DNA from: Euryarchaeota archaeon UBA126
GTDB lineage: Archaea > Thermoplasmatota > Poseidoniia > Poseidoniales > Thalassarchaeaceae
Assembly: GCA_002497025.1 (NCBI GenBank)
Contig: DAMG01000028.1
Location: 7,941 to 19,619, forward strand
Length of the DNA stretch: 11,679 bases
Reading direction: 5' to 3'
This document shows positions 1-6,753 of this stretch, in pieces. Numbering within the stretch: position 1 is the first letter of the stretch; the number at the start of each line of letters is the position of its first letter. The notes below the pieces were generated by a model. That model saw nothing but the letters and a program-made list of their open reading frames with translations, was not told the origin of the DNA and ran no database searches. The translations under genes and the position numbers were made by a program.

Positions 1-2
1 AT

Positions 3-830
3 GCAAAAAATCAGACTAATGATTTCGAAGGATGCTCTATGGTCAAGGTATACACATCAGGTACCTTCTTTGAGGATCAAGAGAATCCAGTAGAATGGCA
101 ACAGCACGTTCTGAAAGAGACGCATGATATGGGGTTGCACCTTGTAGTCGAAGCCCAAGCCCACATGTGTAAGCCAGAGAAATTAGAGTTCCTTGCTAAG
201 CATCATCCAGGATGTACTGTAGCCATTGGGCTTGAGGCCTACGATGACGCAGTACTTCGGTTTCATGTCAACAAAGGGTTCTCCACAAAAACATGGAGAA
301 AGGCCGTAGAAGATCTTCGAAGAAACAACCTTCGCGTCAAAACCTATCTGATTTTCAAGCCTCCATTCATGAGTGAAGGTGATGCATTGAATCACACATC
401 GAAGTGGCTTGTCGATGTCGCGCCACTTTCAGATGAAGTATCGATAAATCCAATGAATATACAAAACCGAACAATTGTCGACCGGTTGTTCAGGAATCGA
501 GAATATCGTCCTCCATGGCTATGGTCTCTAATCGAAATGATTCAACGTACTCACGAAGAGACGGCAGAACACGACTCTCGTATTATCGTTCATCCAACTG
601 CAGGAGGAAAGATTCGCGGAGCCCACAACTGTGGTTCTTGCGACAAACATGTAGTCGCTGCTATCGAACGATACTCGGTTTCTCGAAACCTAGCTGAATT
701 CAAAGGATTAGAATGCGAATGCAAGGCGATTTGGAGAGCAGAGATAGCCTCTGACCTCTGTCTCCCCACCCCTCTCGGCAATGGTCGAGATAGGCGAGGC
801 AACCGCGTCGACCTAATGCGCGCTCCTTGA
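3..830 (+). CDS. Archaeosine biosynthesis radical SAM protein RaSEA, 3' part (5' end off the window)
   Basis: The reading frame is already open at base 3, with no stop before the first ATG at 39, so this is the C-terminal part of a longer protein. RaSEA works with ArcS to turn the lysine-preQ0 adduct at tRNA position 15 into archaeosine, using S-adenosylmethionine and a 4Fe-4S cluster. Family-typical stretches are visible: VKVYTSGTFF just after base 39, VAIGLEAYDD with the following NKGFS, and the YLIFKPPF strand of the SAM-binding barrel. The CxxxCxxC cluster motif lies further 5' in this family and is outside the window. Near the C-terminus a CGSC pair and a CEC pair could bind a metal or a second cluster (inference). 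The last ~30 residues are basic and unlike the rest. The family call is fairly secure; the exact substrate step is known from other archaea, not shown here. Confidence 0.82.
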   Translation, partial: AKNQTNDFEGCSMVKVYTSGTFFEDQENPVEWQQHVLKETHDMGLHLVVEAQAHMCKPEKLEFLAKHHPGCTVAIGLEAYDDAVLRFHVNKGFSTKTWRKAVEDLRRNNLRVKTYLIFKPPFMSEGDALNHTSKWLVDVAPLSDEVSINPMNIQNRTIVDRLFRNREYRPPWLWSLIEMIQRTHEETAEHDSRIIVHPTAGGKIRGAHNCGSCDKHVVAAIERYSVSRNLAEFKGLECECKAIWRAEIASDLCLPTPLGNGRDRRGNRVDLMRAP

Positions 831-833
831 GGT

Positions 834-850
834 GAGGGACTACGTCCCTC
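834..850 (+). terminator. Perfect 7-bp hairpin just after the RaSEA stop
   Basis: GAGGGAC, a TAC loop and GTCCCTC form a perfect 7-bp stem, extendable to 9 bp by one G-T and one G-C pair (832-852). It begins three bases after the stop codon. A second, weaker stem, TCGCCC (849-854) with GGGCGA (864-869), overlaps its 3' edge by two bases. There is no T-run after it, so it is not a textbook intrinsic terminator. It may be an RNA 3'-end structure or processing site. Confidence 0.35.
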
Positions 851-877
851 GCCCAATGCTTAAGGGCGAATCTTCAG

Positions 878-909
878 TGGTCCACCTGTCCACGAAGTGT
901 TGTGGACTA
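878..909 (+). other. Hairpin upstream of the small membrane protein gene
   Basis: TGGTCCAC (878-885) pairs with GTGGACTA (902-909) over 8 bp including one G-T pair. The loop itself contains a CAC-GAA-GTG mini-hairpin (891-899). The element ends 11 bases before the ATG at 921, where no good Shine-Dalgarno is visible. A role as a translation-control element, or as part of a 3' or 5' UTR structure, is possible but unproven. Confidence 0.3.
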
Positions 910-920
910 GTGGTGTCTAA

Positions 921-1178
921 ATGAAGAATGATGACGGATTTCTACAAGGTGAGAACGAACCTGCGGCTTCTAAGGTGGTAATTGTTGGAGCGTTGGTCTC
1001 CTCTCTAATCTTCATGGTGATATACAGTATTCTGTATCCAGGACAAGATTATCCTGTTCTTTCTGATTTCGAGACCTTCGGTTCTCTGACCGGAGGAATT
1101 TGGTTCTTCATCCTCGGAGCAATATTCGGAATGTTCTCGATAGTTGCGACGATGATTACGGAGGCAACTCGCGAGTGA
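921..1178 (+). CDS. Small two-helix membrane protein, function unknown
   Basis: An 85-residue protein with an acidic N-terminus (about residues 1-17) and two hydrophobic segments, roughly residues 19-39 and 57-79, joined by a short polar loop with several Asp and Glu. No family was recognised. Its stop codon lies 10 bases before the likely start of the large membrane protein downstream, and that gene's Shine-Dalgarno overlaps this stop, so the two genes are almost certainly co-transcribed and translationally coupled. By analogy with the small accessory subunits of respiratory oxidases it may be a partner of the downstream protein; this is inference from context only. The ATG at 921 has no obvious ribosome-binding site, so the start is less certain than the frame. 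Confidence 0.65.
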   Translation: MKNDDGFLQGENEPAASKVVIVGALVSSLIFMVIYSILYPGQDYPVLSDFETFGSLTGGIWFFILGAIFGMFSIVATMITEATRE

Positions 1179-1184
1179 GGTGAT
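1177..1184 (+). promoter_or_regulatory. Shine-Dalgarno that decides the start of the oxidase-like gene
   Basis: GAGGTGAT matches the anti-SD of archaeal 16S rRNA and overlaps the upstream stop codon. It favours the ATG at 1189 (spacing 4) over the ATG at 1186 (spacing 1) and over the in-frame GTG at 1180, which lies inside the site itself. Confidence 0.55.
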
Positions 1185-1188
1185 TATG

Positions 1189-2841
1189 ATGTCTGAGATT
1201 CTAACTACTCTTGCCATCTTTTGGCTCTCTGCGCTAATCTTCTATATTCTAGTCCACAGAGGATTGTGGATATTCTCCGACGTAGCACGAACTATGGGGA
1301 TGTTCATGCTTGAGAAAGCCCTAGGCCCGGGAATCGACTTAGTTGAAGGCCGTTCAGGTTCTGCTGCAAGAGCATGGATTATGCAATCGGTTCTATGGAT
1401 GATGGTCGGCGCTCTATTCACCTTTGAGGGAATGTGGCTTTCACATGATCCGACCGCACTTCATTCACTTGGCGCATGGGGATACGACCCAACTGCAGAG
1501 ACACTAGCTGCCACAGGTAAGGCTGTTACCTCATTTGGTGGAATAAGCATGGCACTAATCGGCTGTGGCCTACACATTCTTCCCAAGTTATTGGGCACAG
1601 GACTTGCGAGTGAAAGAAATGGAACCTTGGTCTCATTCCTTTACTCCGGCGGGGTATTCGTCACCTTGATTGGCTCCCACGATCCAGTTATTCTCGGAGC
1701 CAAAGTTTTGGTTATTGGAACAGGAATACACATTTTAGCAGTGACAGCCATCGTCATCAATCAATTACTCACTGTAGCTAGTCGCACCGACTCAATTCCG
1801 ATGCCAGCATGGCTTATTCTGCTAGGTTTGATGGCTGAATCATTCAATGTTATCGCTGTTATTTCAACCGGTGCAATCGAGGATGGAAATGGCCAGTGGT
1901 TGATGTACAGATTACAGGGAAGCGGCTTCTTCTTCCTTTCACTATCCGGTGTTGTATTGTACGCATCTAGTGTTGGTTCTGGAAATGCGCTTTGGTCCAG
2001 AACGCTTGTTGGTGCAACGCTTCTAGGTGGCTTATTCACACTGAACCCGTTTGGGGCAAACCACGGAACTCTAGTTGCAGATTTATTCGGTCTTGATGCT
2101 GGAGAGTTGGCAATGTCCACTAATGACACGGTAATCGTCACCTTCCTAATGGCGCTTGCATCAGTGCCAGTAATTGCATTCGTTGCAAATGCTATGCTAA
2201 CCATTCGGGATAGTTCCTCTCCTGGAGCTCCCGGTTTGGCTGAGATTAATCTTGGATTGCTAGCCATGATTCCGGTATTCGTTGGCTCCCTATTTGTTCA
2301 AACCGATGCAGTATCGGGAACTAATGCAATCTCTGGGCTCTCTTGGACAATCGAAGAGATGAGTCGATGGGCAGTATTGGTGCCGCTATCACTTGGTTCA
2401 GTAATTACGCTCTATCCTTCAATTACCGGACGACAATTGGCGTCTGCTGATCGCGCTCGAACCGCGTTTTGGTTGATGGGCGCTGCAGTTTTGCTTGGGT
2501 TAATGCTCAATTTAACTTCCAGCGCTATTGATATGGCTCTGTTGGATGCTGGTGTGGAAGACCCATCTAGCCTATCTCACGAGCTTTCAGTGGCAGCTTC
2601 TGTAATCTTCTACTTCGCAGTAGTTGCAATGATTCTACATAGTCTAAACATGGTAAGTGGTCTATTCCGAGGGGGGATTGTCGGAGAAGAGACTGAAATT
2701 TCCTCATCTATTGAATCAGATACATACAACCTAGCATCTGCAACAAGCGTCTCTAGAATTCTTGCTTCTGGTGCAGGAATGGACACAATGATAGTGCCAG
2801 TGGGCGAATCAGACGAGAAGGGCTCAGCAACTGATTTGTAA
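1189..2841 (+). CDS. Polytopic membrane protein resembling heme-copper oxidase subunit I but lacking most metal ligands
   Basis: A 550-residue protein with about 12-13 hydrophobic helices and a Ser/Glu-rich soluble tail (about 495-550). Several stretches recall subunit I of heme-copper oxygen reductases, especially the cbb3/B-type: the first helix (about 62-82); HILPKLLGTGLASER (129-143), which resembles the PRLTGRxLYSER loop after helix 2; and LYPSITGRQL (408-417), which resembles the LYYWxPKxTGR motif after helix 10. At the positions where the heme and CuB histidines would fall, this protein has TSFGG (114-118), QGSG (243-246) and SRW (392-394). Only H292 in a GANHG context might match one helix-7 histidine. 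Histidines do occur elsewhere (H86, H92, H129, H164, H181), so an unusual ligand set cannot be excluded. I infer a non-catalytic paralogue or a diverged membrane protein of the same fold. The similarity is judged by eye and needs a profile search. Confidence 0.6.
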   Translation: MSEILTTLAIFWLSALIFYILVHRGLWIFSDVARTMGMFMLEKALGPGIDLVEGRSGSAARAWIMQSVLWMMVGALFTFEGMWLSHDPTALHSLGAWGYDPTAETLAATGKAVTSFGGISMALIGCGLHILPKLLGTGLASERNGTLVSFLYSGGVFVTLIGSHDPVILGAKVLVIGTGIHILAVTAIVINQLLTVASRTDSIPMPAWLILLGLMAESFNVIAVISTGAIEDGNGQWLMYRLQGSGFFFLSLSGVVLYASSVGSGNALWSRTLVGATLLGGLFTLNPFGANHGTLVADLFGLDAGELAMSTNDTVIVTFLMALASVPVIAFVANAMLTIRDSSSPGAPGLAEINLGLLAMIPVFVGSLFVQTDAVSGTNAISGLSWTIEEMSRWAVLVPLSLGSVITLYPSITGRQLASADRARTAFWLMGAAVLLGLMLNLTSSAIDMALLDAGVEDPSSLSHELSVAASVIFYFAVVAMILHSLNMVSGLFRGGIVGEETEISSSIESDTYNLASATSVSRILASGAGMDTMIVPVGESDEKGSATDL

Positions 2842-2909
2842 GAAAATCACTACAAGCCACCACCGTCAAGTTGAGGACCAAACACCTCTGTTGAGTGGAA
2901 GGGAAAGAC
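2842..2909 (+). other. Short intergenic spacer with weak hairpin
   Basis: This 68-base spacer before the GTPase holds an interrupted stem: TCAA (2866-2869) and GAGG (2873-2876) with CCTC (2885-2888) and TTGA (2891-2894). No TATA box is evident. GGAAGGG at 2897-2903 is a usable Shine-Dalgarno for the ATG at 2910. Confidence 0.25.
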
Positions 2910-4196
2910 ATGAGAATAGGCCTAGTTGGTAAACCGAACGTTGGAAAATCAACGACATTCTCGGCTCTAACCCAAACACCTGTTGATATTGCAAATTATC
3001 CATTTACAACAATTGATCCTAATGTAGGGGTAGCATGGATTCCGCTTAGAGAACCGTGTGCCTGCTCTACACTTAGAGAAAAACGCGAGGCAGATGGAAG
3101 ACTTGAATCAACAACTGATGACGACCCCAGAAGGGGTAGCATTTGTTCTCCAAATACTGGCTCTTGCATTGGACATAATCGACTAGTCCCAGTCACCTTA
3201 GTGGATGTAGCTGGATTGGTTCCAGGAGCCCACGAGGGACGAGGCCGAGGAAATCAATTCTTGTCCGATTTAGCCCAATGTGACGCACTAATCCAAGTCG
3301 TTGATGTATCTGGTTCGACAGATTTGGAAGGAAATCCGATAGGTCAGGGAGGCTCCAATCCCGTCGAAGAGCACGAGTTCCTTCTAGGAGAGTTGGATGC
3401 TTGGATTCGTGGAATAATCGAATCTAGCTGGCAACGTGGATCTCGTCGTGTCCAATCAGAAGGCGATAAGGCCCTAGTTACATATCTGTTAGATCAGTTA
3501 AGTGGTATTGGCGCGAATGAATCCCATGTCTCATCAGGTATTATCGAGGTTTCATCTCAGCACCCCGATGCTGGCGTCCCATGGTCTTGGGGTCAAGAGG
3601 AGTTGACAACACTCGCAAAAACAATTAGAACGGGATTATTCCCTATTTGTATTGCAGCAAACAAAGCCGATCGAGCGGAAGAGGACTCATGGAATCAACT
3701 TGAGGAGATGGTAACTGCATCTGGAGGAATACTGGTTCCCACAAGTGCAGAGGCAGAACTCGCACTGAGCAGGGCAAGTTCTGCTGGATTAATTCAACAC
3801 AGGCCCGGAGAAGATGGTTTTACCGTCACCGAAAAAGGAGAGTCCAATTTGTCAGAAGCGCAAAGGAATGCCCTATCCTCAATTGGAGAGTCGCTTGCAA
3901 AATGGTCTGGTGGAGGATTGGTTGGGCTTGTTGGAGACATTTTATTCGATAGGCTCGATAGAAGAGTTGCCTATCCTGTACAAGATGAAACTCACTGGGT
4001 AGATGGAGAAGGTAACGTCCTCCCCGACGCTATTCTAATCTCAGAGGGGACAACAGCGAAGGGATTAGCCTACGCAGTTCACACAGACCTTGGTGATGGT
4101 TTCATTCGAGCTACAGACGCCCGTAGTGGACGTGTAATCGGTGCAGATCACGAGGTAAAGAACGGCGACGTGATACGAATTCACGCCAAATCATGA
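2910..4196 (+). CDS. Ygr210/YchF-type (OBG superfamily) GTPase with TGS domain
   Basis: A 428-residue soluble TRAFAC GTPase. Visible motifs: P-loop GKPNVGKS (7-14), switch I region around TT (33-34), DVAG (99-102) followed by the family signature LVPGAHEGRGRGNQFL, NKAD (251-254) and TSA (278-280). The NKxD motif predicts guanine specificity, unlike ATP-using YchF/Ola1. The C-terminal ~75 residues (353-427) form a TGS domain with the typical LPDA and HTDLG motifs. A Cys-containing insert (C50, C52, C79, C86) lies between G1 and G3; related proteins have similar cysteines, but here it holds about 20 extra charged residues. Family members are thought to act on the ribosome or in stress responses; the role in archaea is not established. 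The start is set at 2910, not the in-frame GTG at 2895, because the P-loop then follows at once and GGAAGGG is well spaced. Confidence 0.88.
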   Translation: MRIGLVGKPNVGKSTTFSALTQTPVDIANYPFTTIDPNVGVAWIPLREPCACSTLREKREADGRLESTTDDDPRRGSICSPNTGSCIGHNRLVPVTLVDVAGLVPGAHEGRGRGNQFLSDLAQCDALIQVVDVSGSTDLEGNPIGQGGSNPVEEHEFLLGELDAWIRGIIESSWQRGSRRVQSEGDKALVTYLLDQLSGIGANESHVSSGIIEVSSQHPDAGVPWSWGQEELTTLAKTIRTGLFPICIAANKADRAEEDSWNQLEEMVTASGGILVPTSAEAELALSRASSAGLIQHRPGEDGFTVTEKGESNLSEAQRNALSSIGESLAKWSGGGLVGLVGDILFDRLDRRVAYPVQDETHWVDGEGNVLPDAILISEGTTAKGLAYAVHTDLGDGFIRATDARSGRVIGADHEVKNGDVIRIHAKS

Positions 4197-4331
4197 TTCA
4201 ATCGTGAAGTCTGGACAAGAGAAGGGTGAGCTGTCTCTCGGCGTCCGCCCGTTGAAGCGGCCAGCATCCGCACGAACTCGTAGCCACCGCTAAACGGTAG
4301 TCGCGGGTTGTGTGTTAAGTTACTATCAGCT
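4197..4331. other. Convergent intergenic region, GC-rich, possible 3' UTR structures
   Basis: These 135 bases separate two convergent genes. Short stems are visible (GCGG 4257-4260 with CCGC 4268-4271, and ACCG-CTAAA-CGGT around 4286-4298), and the segment looks richer in GC than its surroundings. No tRNA arms, no recognisable small RNA family and no T-run terminator were found on either strand. It most likely holds the 3' ends of both transcripts. Confidence 0.3.
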
Positions 4332-4646
4332 TCAACCGAAGAGAGAACCGAGGCCTTCGAAGCCACCGGCTTCATCCTCTTCTTCTTCCTCAGCTGGTGC
4401 TTCTTCAGCAGCAGGAGCAGCGTCTCCACCACCGCCACCAGCAGCAGCTGGAGCAGCAGCGACAGGCGCAGCAACGGCAGTTGCCATTGCTTCACCGATG
4501 TCAACATCGCCGAGGGATGTGACAAGTGCCTTTACTCGGGCACCGTCAACCTCAACACCAGCAGCGCTCAAAACCGAGCTAACGCCGTCTTCATCGATAT
4601 CCTTCTCTGCGGAGTGCAGTAACATTGCAGCATATACATATTCCAT
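4332..4646 (-). CDS. rpl12: Large-subunit ribosomal protein P1 (archaeal L12)
   Basis: A 104-residue acidic stalk protein. Residues 1-60 form the helical dimerisation domain (MEYVYAAMLLHSAEKDIDED is typical). They are followed by an Ala/Gly-rich hinge, a run of acidic residues, and the conserved tail GLGSLFG that recruits translational GTPases such as aEF2 and aEF1A. Several L12 dimers bind the C-terminal helices of P0 to make the ribosomal stalk. It is the last gene of the secE-spt5-rpl11-rpl1-rplP0-rpl12 run and starts 20 bases after the P0 stop. AGGTGAG, six bases before the ATG, supports the start. Length and domain layout are normal for archaeal L12, so this member of the stalk appears intact. 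Confidence 0.97.
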   Translation of the reverse strand: MEYVYAAMLLHSAEKDIDEDGVSSVLSAAGVEVDGARVKALVTSLGDVDIGEAMATAVAAPVAAAPAAAGGGGGDAAPAAEEAPAEEEEEDEAGGFEGLGSLFG

Positions 4647-4666
4647 TTTTTCTCACCTATTTTTTT

Positions 4667-5692
4667 TCAGCCGAAGAGATCGCCGAGTCCATCGAACCCA
4701 GCGTCTTCTTCTTCCTCCGCTTCCTCTTCTGCCGAGACTTCCTCGGCGGATTCTGCTGCATCGGAGGTTGCAGCAGGAGCACTTTCAGCAACGCTAGCAG
4801 CAGCACCTAGTGCCGCCGCCAACTCGTCATCAAGCGCAGAGGAATCTAACTGACCTGCAAGGGCCAGCGCACGTGCGTTTGCACGTGTAATGAATAGTGG
4901 AATCGTGACATCGTTGGTGATGCCAGCTTCCACCGCGACAGATGTTGCCTCACCACTCGCCTTCGCGAGTAGGGTTGGCATTGTCTGTGAAGAGAACCAG
5001 CGAATGTTACAGGCGAGGTTGAATGCGCCTGATGTCGCAGTAATGATATCCGATCGGAGTCCATCTGTGTCTAGTTCTAGGGAATCTGCTTCGAATAAGA
5101 AACCGTCCTCAATCGCTCCGGTTAGGATAATTCCAATTTCAATCGGGTTAATATCCAACTTAGAAAGCATGATCCCAAGATCTGCTGAAATCGGTTCACC
5201 CTTGTTGACAACAGTCGTCGTTTTCTGAATGGCAACCTTCCCCTTGTCTATTTTCGCGGGAATTCCAACAGCGTTGAACTCACCAACGATTGGACCAGGG
5301 CCGAATTCAGTTGGTCCCGCCTCAACTACAATGTCCATAGGCGAAACTTCTCCTTCCTTCGCAGCACGACCTTGTTTTGTCTTTTCCAGTTCGGAGTATA
5401 ATTGGAAGGCATTCATAGAATTAGTATGAACGATAGCAGGTTGTACAGCTCCTTCAAGTAGCGATTCTAGGTCTTCCATCGATCGACCAGTCTGCTCCCA
5501 AGCAAGGCGCATCAAGGTCTTCTTTGCCATTGTTATCGATAGGCTGCTACGCAAATCATCGCGCATGCTTAGCATATTCTTGGCAGGAACCCCTCCAATG
5601 TCTACAACCCCAAAAACTCCATCTGAGGTTAAGATTGCAGCAAGTTCACCAACACGGTCTCGCTTCCAAGACGCAACCTTTGGCTCAATCAT
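4667..5692 (-). CDS. rplP0: Large-subunit ribosomal protein P0 (archaeal uL10)
   Basis: A 341-residue acidic P0 protein, the platform of the ribosomal stalk: its N-terminal domain (about 1-105) binds 23S rRNA beside L11 at the GTPase centre, the middle insertion domain (about 106-185) is the archaeal/eukaryal type, and the C-terminal helices carry L12 dimers. The end is a long Ala/Glu-rich hinge followed by GLGDLFG, matching the L12 tail so that P0 itself can also contact elongation factors. Its ATG overlaps the L1 stop in an ATGA (5692-5689), and its Shine-Dalgarno (GAGGTGAT) lies within the last codons of L1, so translation is probably coupled. Length is normal for euryarchaeal P0. Because it contacts L11 in the ribosome, it is relevant to the shortened L11 encoded upstream. 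Confidence 0.97.
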   Translation of the reverse strand: MIEPKVASWKRDRVGELAAILTSDGVFGVVDIGGVPAKNMLSMRDDLRSSLSITMAKKTLMRLAWEQTGRSMEDLESLLEGAVQPAIVHTNSMNAFQLYSELEKTKQGRAAKEGEVSPMDIVVEAGPTEFGPGPIVGEFNAVGIPAKIDKGKVAIQKTTTVVNKGEPISADLGIMLSKLDINPIEIGIILTGAIEDGFLFEADSLELDTDGLRSDIITATSGAFNLACNIRWFSSQTMPTLLAKASGEATSVAVEAGITNDVTIPLFITRANARALALAGQLDSSALDDELAAALGAAASVAESAPAATSDAAESAEEVSAEEEAEEEEDAGFDGLGDLFG

Positions 5693-6333
5693 TCAATCAC
5701 CTCGACCTTGATTGAAGGACCCATTGAGGTTTTGATGTAGCAAGAACGGATATTTCCGGTACCGCGCTCTAGTTTTCCAGTAACACGGCTCCAGATTGCC
5801 ATCGCATTGTTGGTTAAATCGTCGAGACTTTGCTCTCTTGAGCCCATTGGGCTATGGAAAGTCATATTGTCTCTTGAACGAACAATCGTTGTATCCTTCA
5901 GACCAGCTGCAACCATTGCGGGGTCAAGAGTAGGGGGAACGGGCCGTGGCATCTTACCACGAGGTCCGAGAACTACACCGAGGAATCTACCAACGGTTCC
6001 CATGTGAGGTATCTCTGCGAGGAAGAAATCGATGCTATTTGCTAACTTACGAGCCTGTTGACGGTTACCGCCCAGATCCTCTATAGTTGTAGGATCAATA
6101 ATATCGATTCCAGCGGCTCTGGCTTTAGTTGCCATTTCGCCACCAGCGAACATGGCTATCTTGATCGGCTTTCCACGGCCAGCGGGAAGTCGAATTTCCT
6201 CTTGTATACGGTTTGCTGGATTCTTCAGATCGACGTCCTTCAAGTTAAATGAAAACTCGACGGTTTCGATGAACTTACGCTCAGGAGCGCTGTTCAAGGC
6301 TTCTTCAATTGCTGTTTGGATGTTTTCTCTCAT
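5689..6333 (-). CDS. rpl1: Large-subunit ribosomal protein L1 (uL1)
   Basis: A 214-residue L1 protein that forms the mobile L1 stalk at the E site, helping release deacylated tRNA. Conserved parts are visible: FNLKDVDLKNP near the N-terminus, the glycine-rich LGPRGKMPRPVPP segment in domain II, and the C-terminal strand FHSPMGS. An in-frame ATG at 6390 would add 19 residues, but the ATG at 6333 is preceded by a strong GAGGTGAGG at four bases and matches the usual L1 N-terminus, so it is preferred. In many archaea and bacteria L1 represses its own operon by binding an mRNA mimic of its rRNA site; a clear mimic was not identified here. The gene follows L11 after 53 bases and overlaps P0. Confidence 0.96.
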   Translation of the reverse strand: MRENIQTAIEEALNSAPERKFIETVEFSFNLKDVDLKNPANRIQEEIRLPAGRGKPIKIAMFAGGEMATKARAAGIDIIDPTTIEDLGGNRQQARKLANSIDFFLAEIPHMGTVGRFLGVVLGPRGKMPRPVPPTLDPAMVAAGLKDTTIVRSRDNMTFHSPMGSREQSLDDLTNNAMAIWSRVTGKLERGTGNIRSCYIKTSMGPSIKVEVIE

Positions 6334-6386
6334 ATTCCTCACCTCTGCGGTCAGCGAGGTTTCCCTCTTCCGCAATTCGTGATTTT

Positions 6387-6665
6387 TCACTCAAAATGTT
6401 CGTCGAATCTCCCTTCTTTCATTGCTTGTAATGCGGCCTTTGGCTCCATGCCTTCGACCTTAACTCGCATTGCTACGCAGGTTCCCATAACCTCGCGCGA
6501 GCGCGCGTATAGTGTTGCACCAGTCAAGCGGTCTTTCTGCTTCTCAGCAACCTGCTTTACTTGGTCCATTGATAGGTTCTCAGTAGATGCATCCCAGCTT
6601 CCATTACACTTCTTCTGACCGAGGGTCTGCAGAATCATATGTGGCGTTTCATTGCGTGCTGACAT
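6387..6665 (-). CDS. rpl11: Ribosomal protein L11 (uL11), C-terminal domain only
   Basis: A 92-residue protein matching the C-terminal, rRNA-binding domain of archaeal L11: a TPHMILQTLG linker (equivalent to PPTxALIKKELG), NLSMDQVKQVA as the first helix, and EVMGTCVAMRVKVEG as the conserved core, ending EGRFDEHFE. Complete archaeal L11 is about 160 residues; the first ~70, which form the N-terminal domain of the GTPase-associated centre, are absent. An in-frame TAG lies four codons before this ATG, and only 86 bases separate it from the Spt5 stop, so no full domain fits there. A GGGGGT, about seven bases before the ATG, can serve as Shine-Dalgarno. The gene sits in the canonical L11 position. 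Either the N-terminal domain has been lost, or it is encoded elsewhere. Confidence 0.88.
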   Translation of the reverse strand: MSARNETPHMILQTLGQKKCNGSWDASTENLSMDQVKQVAEKQKDRLTGATLYARSREVMGTCVAMRVKVEGMEPKAALQAMKEGRFDEHFE

Positions 6666-6740
6666 GCTCTTTACCCCCTACTGAAGTGCCTCGCCGACCT
6701 ACTCTCCCTATTTGAGCGTGATGACGAACCTCCAATTTCT

Positions 6741-6753
6741 CCTGATTATACTC
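6741..6753 (-). promoter_or_regulatory. Possible internal TATA element before rpl11
   Basis: On the minus strand GAGTATAATC runs across the Spt5 stop, about 75 bases before the L11 ATG. An AT-rich box here could give the ribosomal genes (L11, L1, P0, L12) their own transcript, with a leader of roughly 50 bases. No clear BRE was judged, so support is weak. Confidence 0.25.

Noticed and set aside
1761..2267. Minus-strand 168-codon frame inside the oxidase-like gene
   Set aside because: It is antisense to a clear multi-helix membrane protein and shows no family features.
4197..4331. Possible tRNA or other structural RNA in the convergent spacer
   Set aside because: No T-arm consensus, acceptor stem, RNase P or SRP RNA motif was found on either strand; only short 4-bp stems.
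4181..4525. Minus-strand 114-codon open frame across the convergent spacer and the L12 3' end
   Set aside because: It overlaps the real L12 gene in another frame, is made of Leu-rich low-complexity sequence there, and has no recognisable domain or ribosome-binding site.
4661..4668. Run of eight T on the plus strand between P0 and L12
   Set aside because: It is an A-run on the coding (minus) strand of the operon, so it cannot act as a T-rich terminator for these genes, and no plus-strand gene ends nearby.
4312..4797. Plus-strand 161-codon Ser/Ala/Pro-rich frame opposite L12 and P0
   Set aside because: Its composition is the antisense of the Ala/Glu-rich hinges of L12 and P0; both sense genes are certain.
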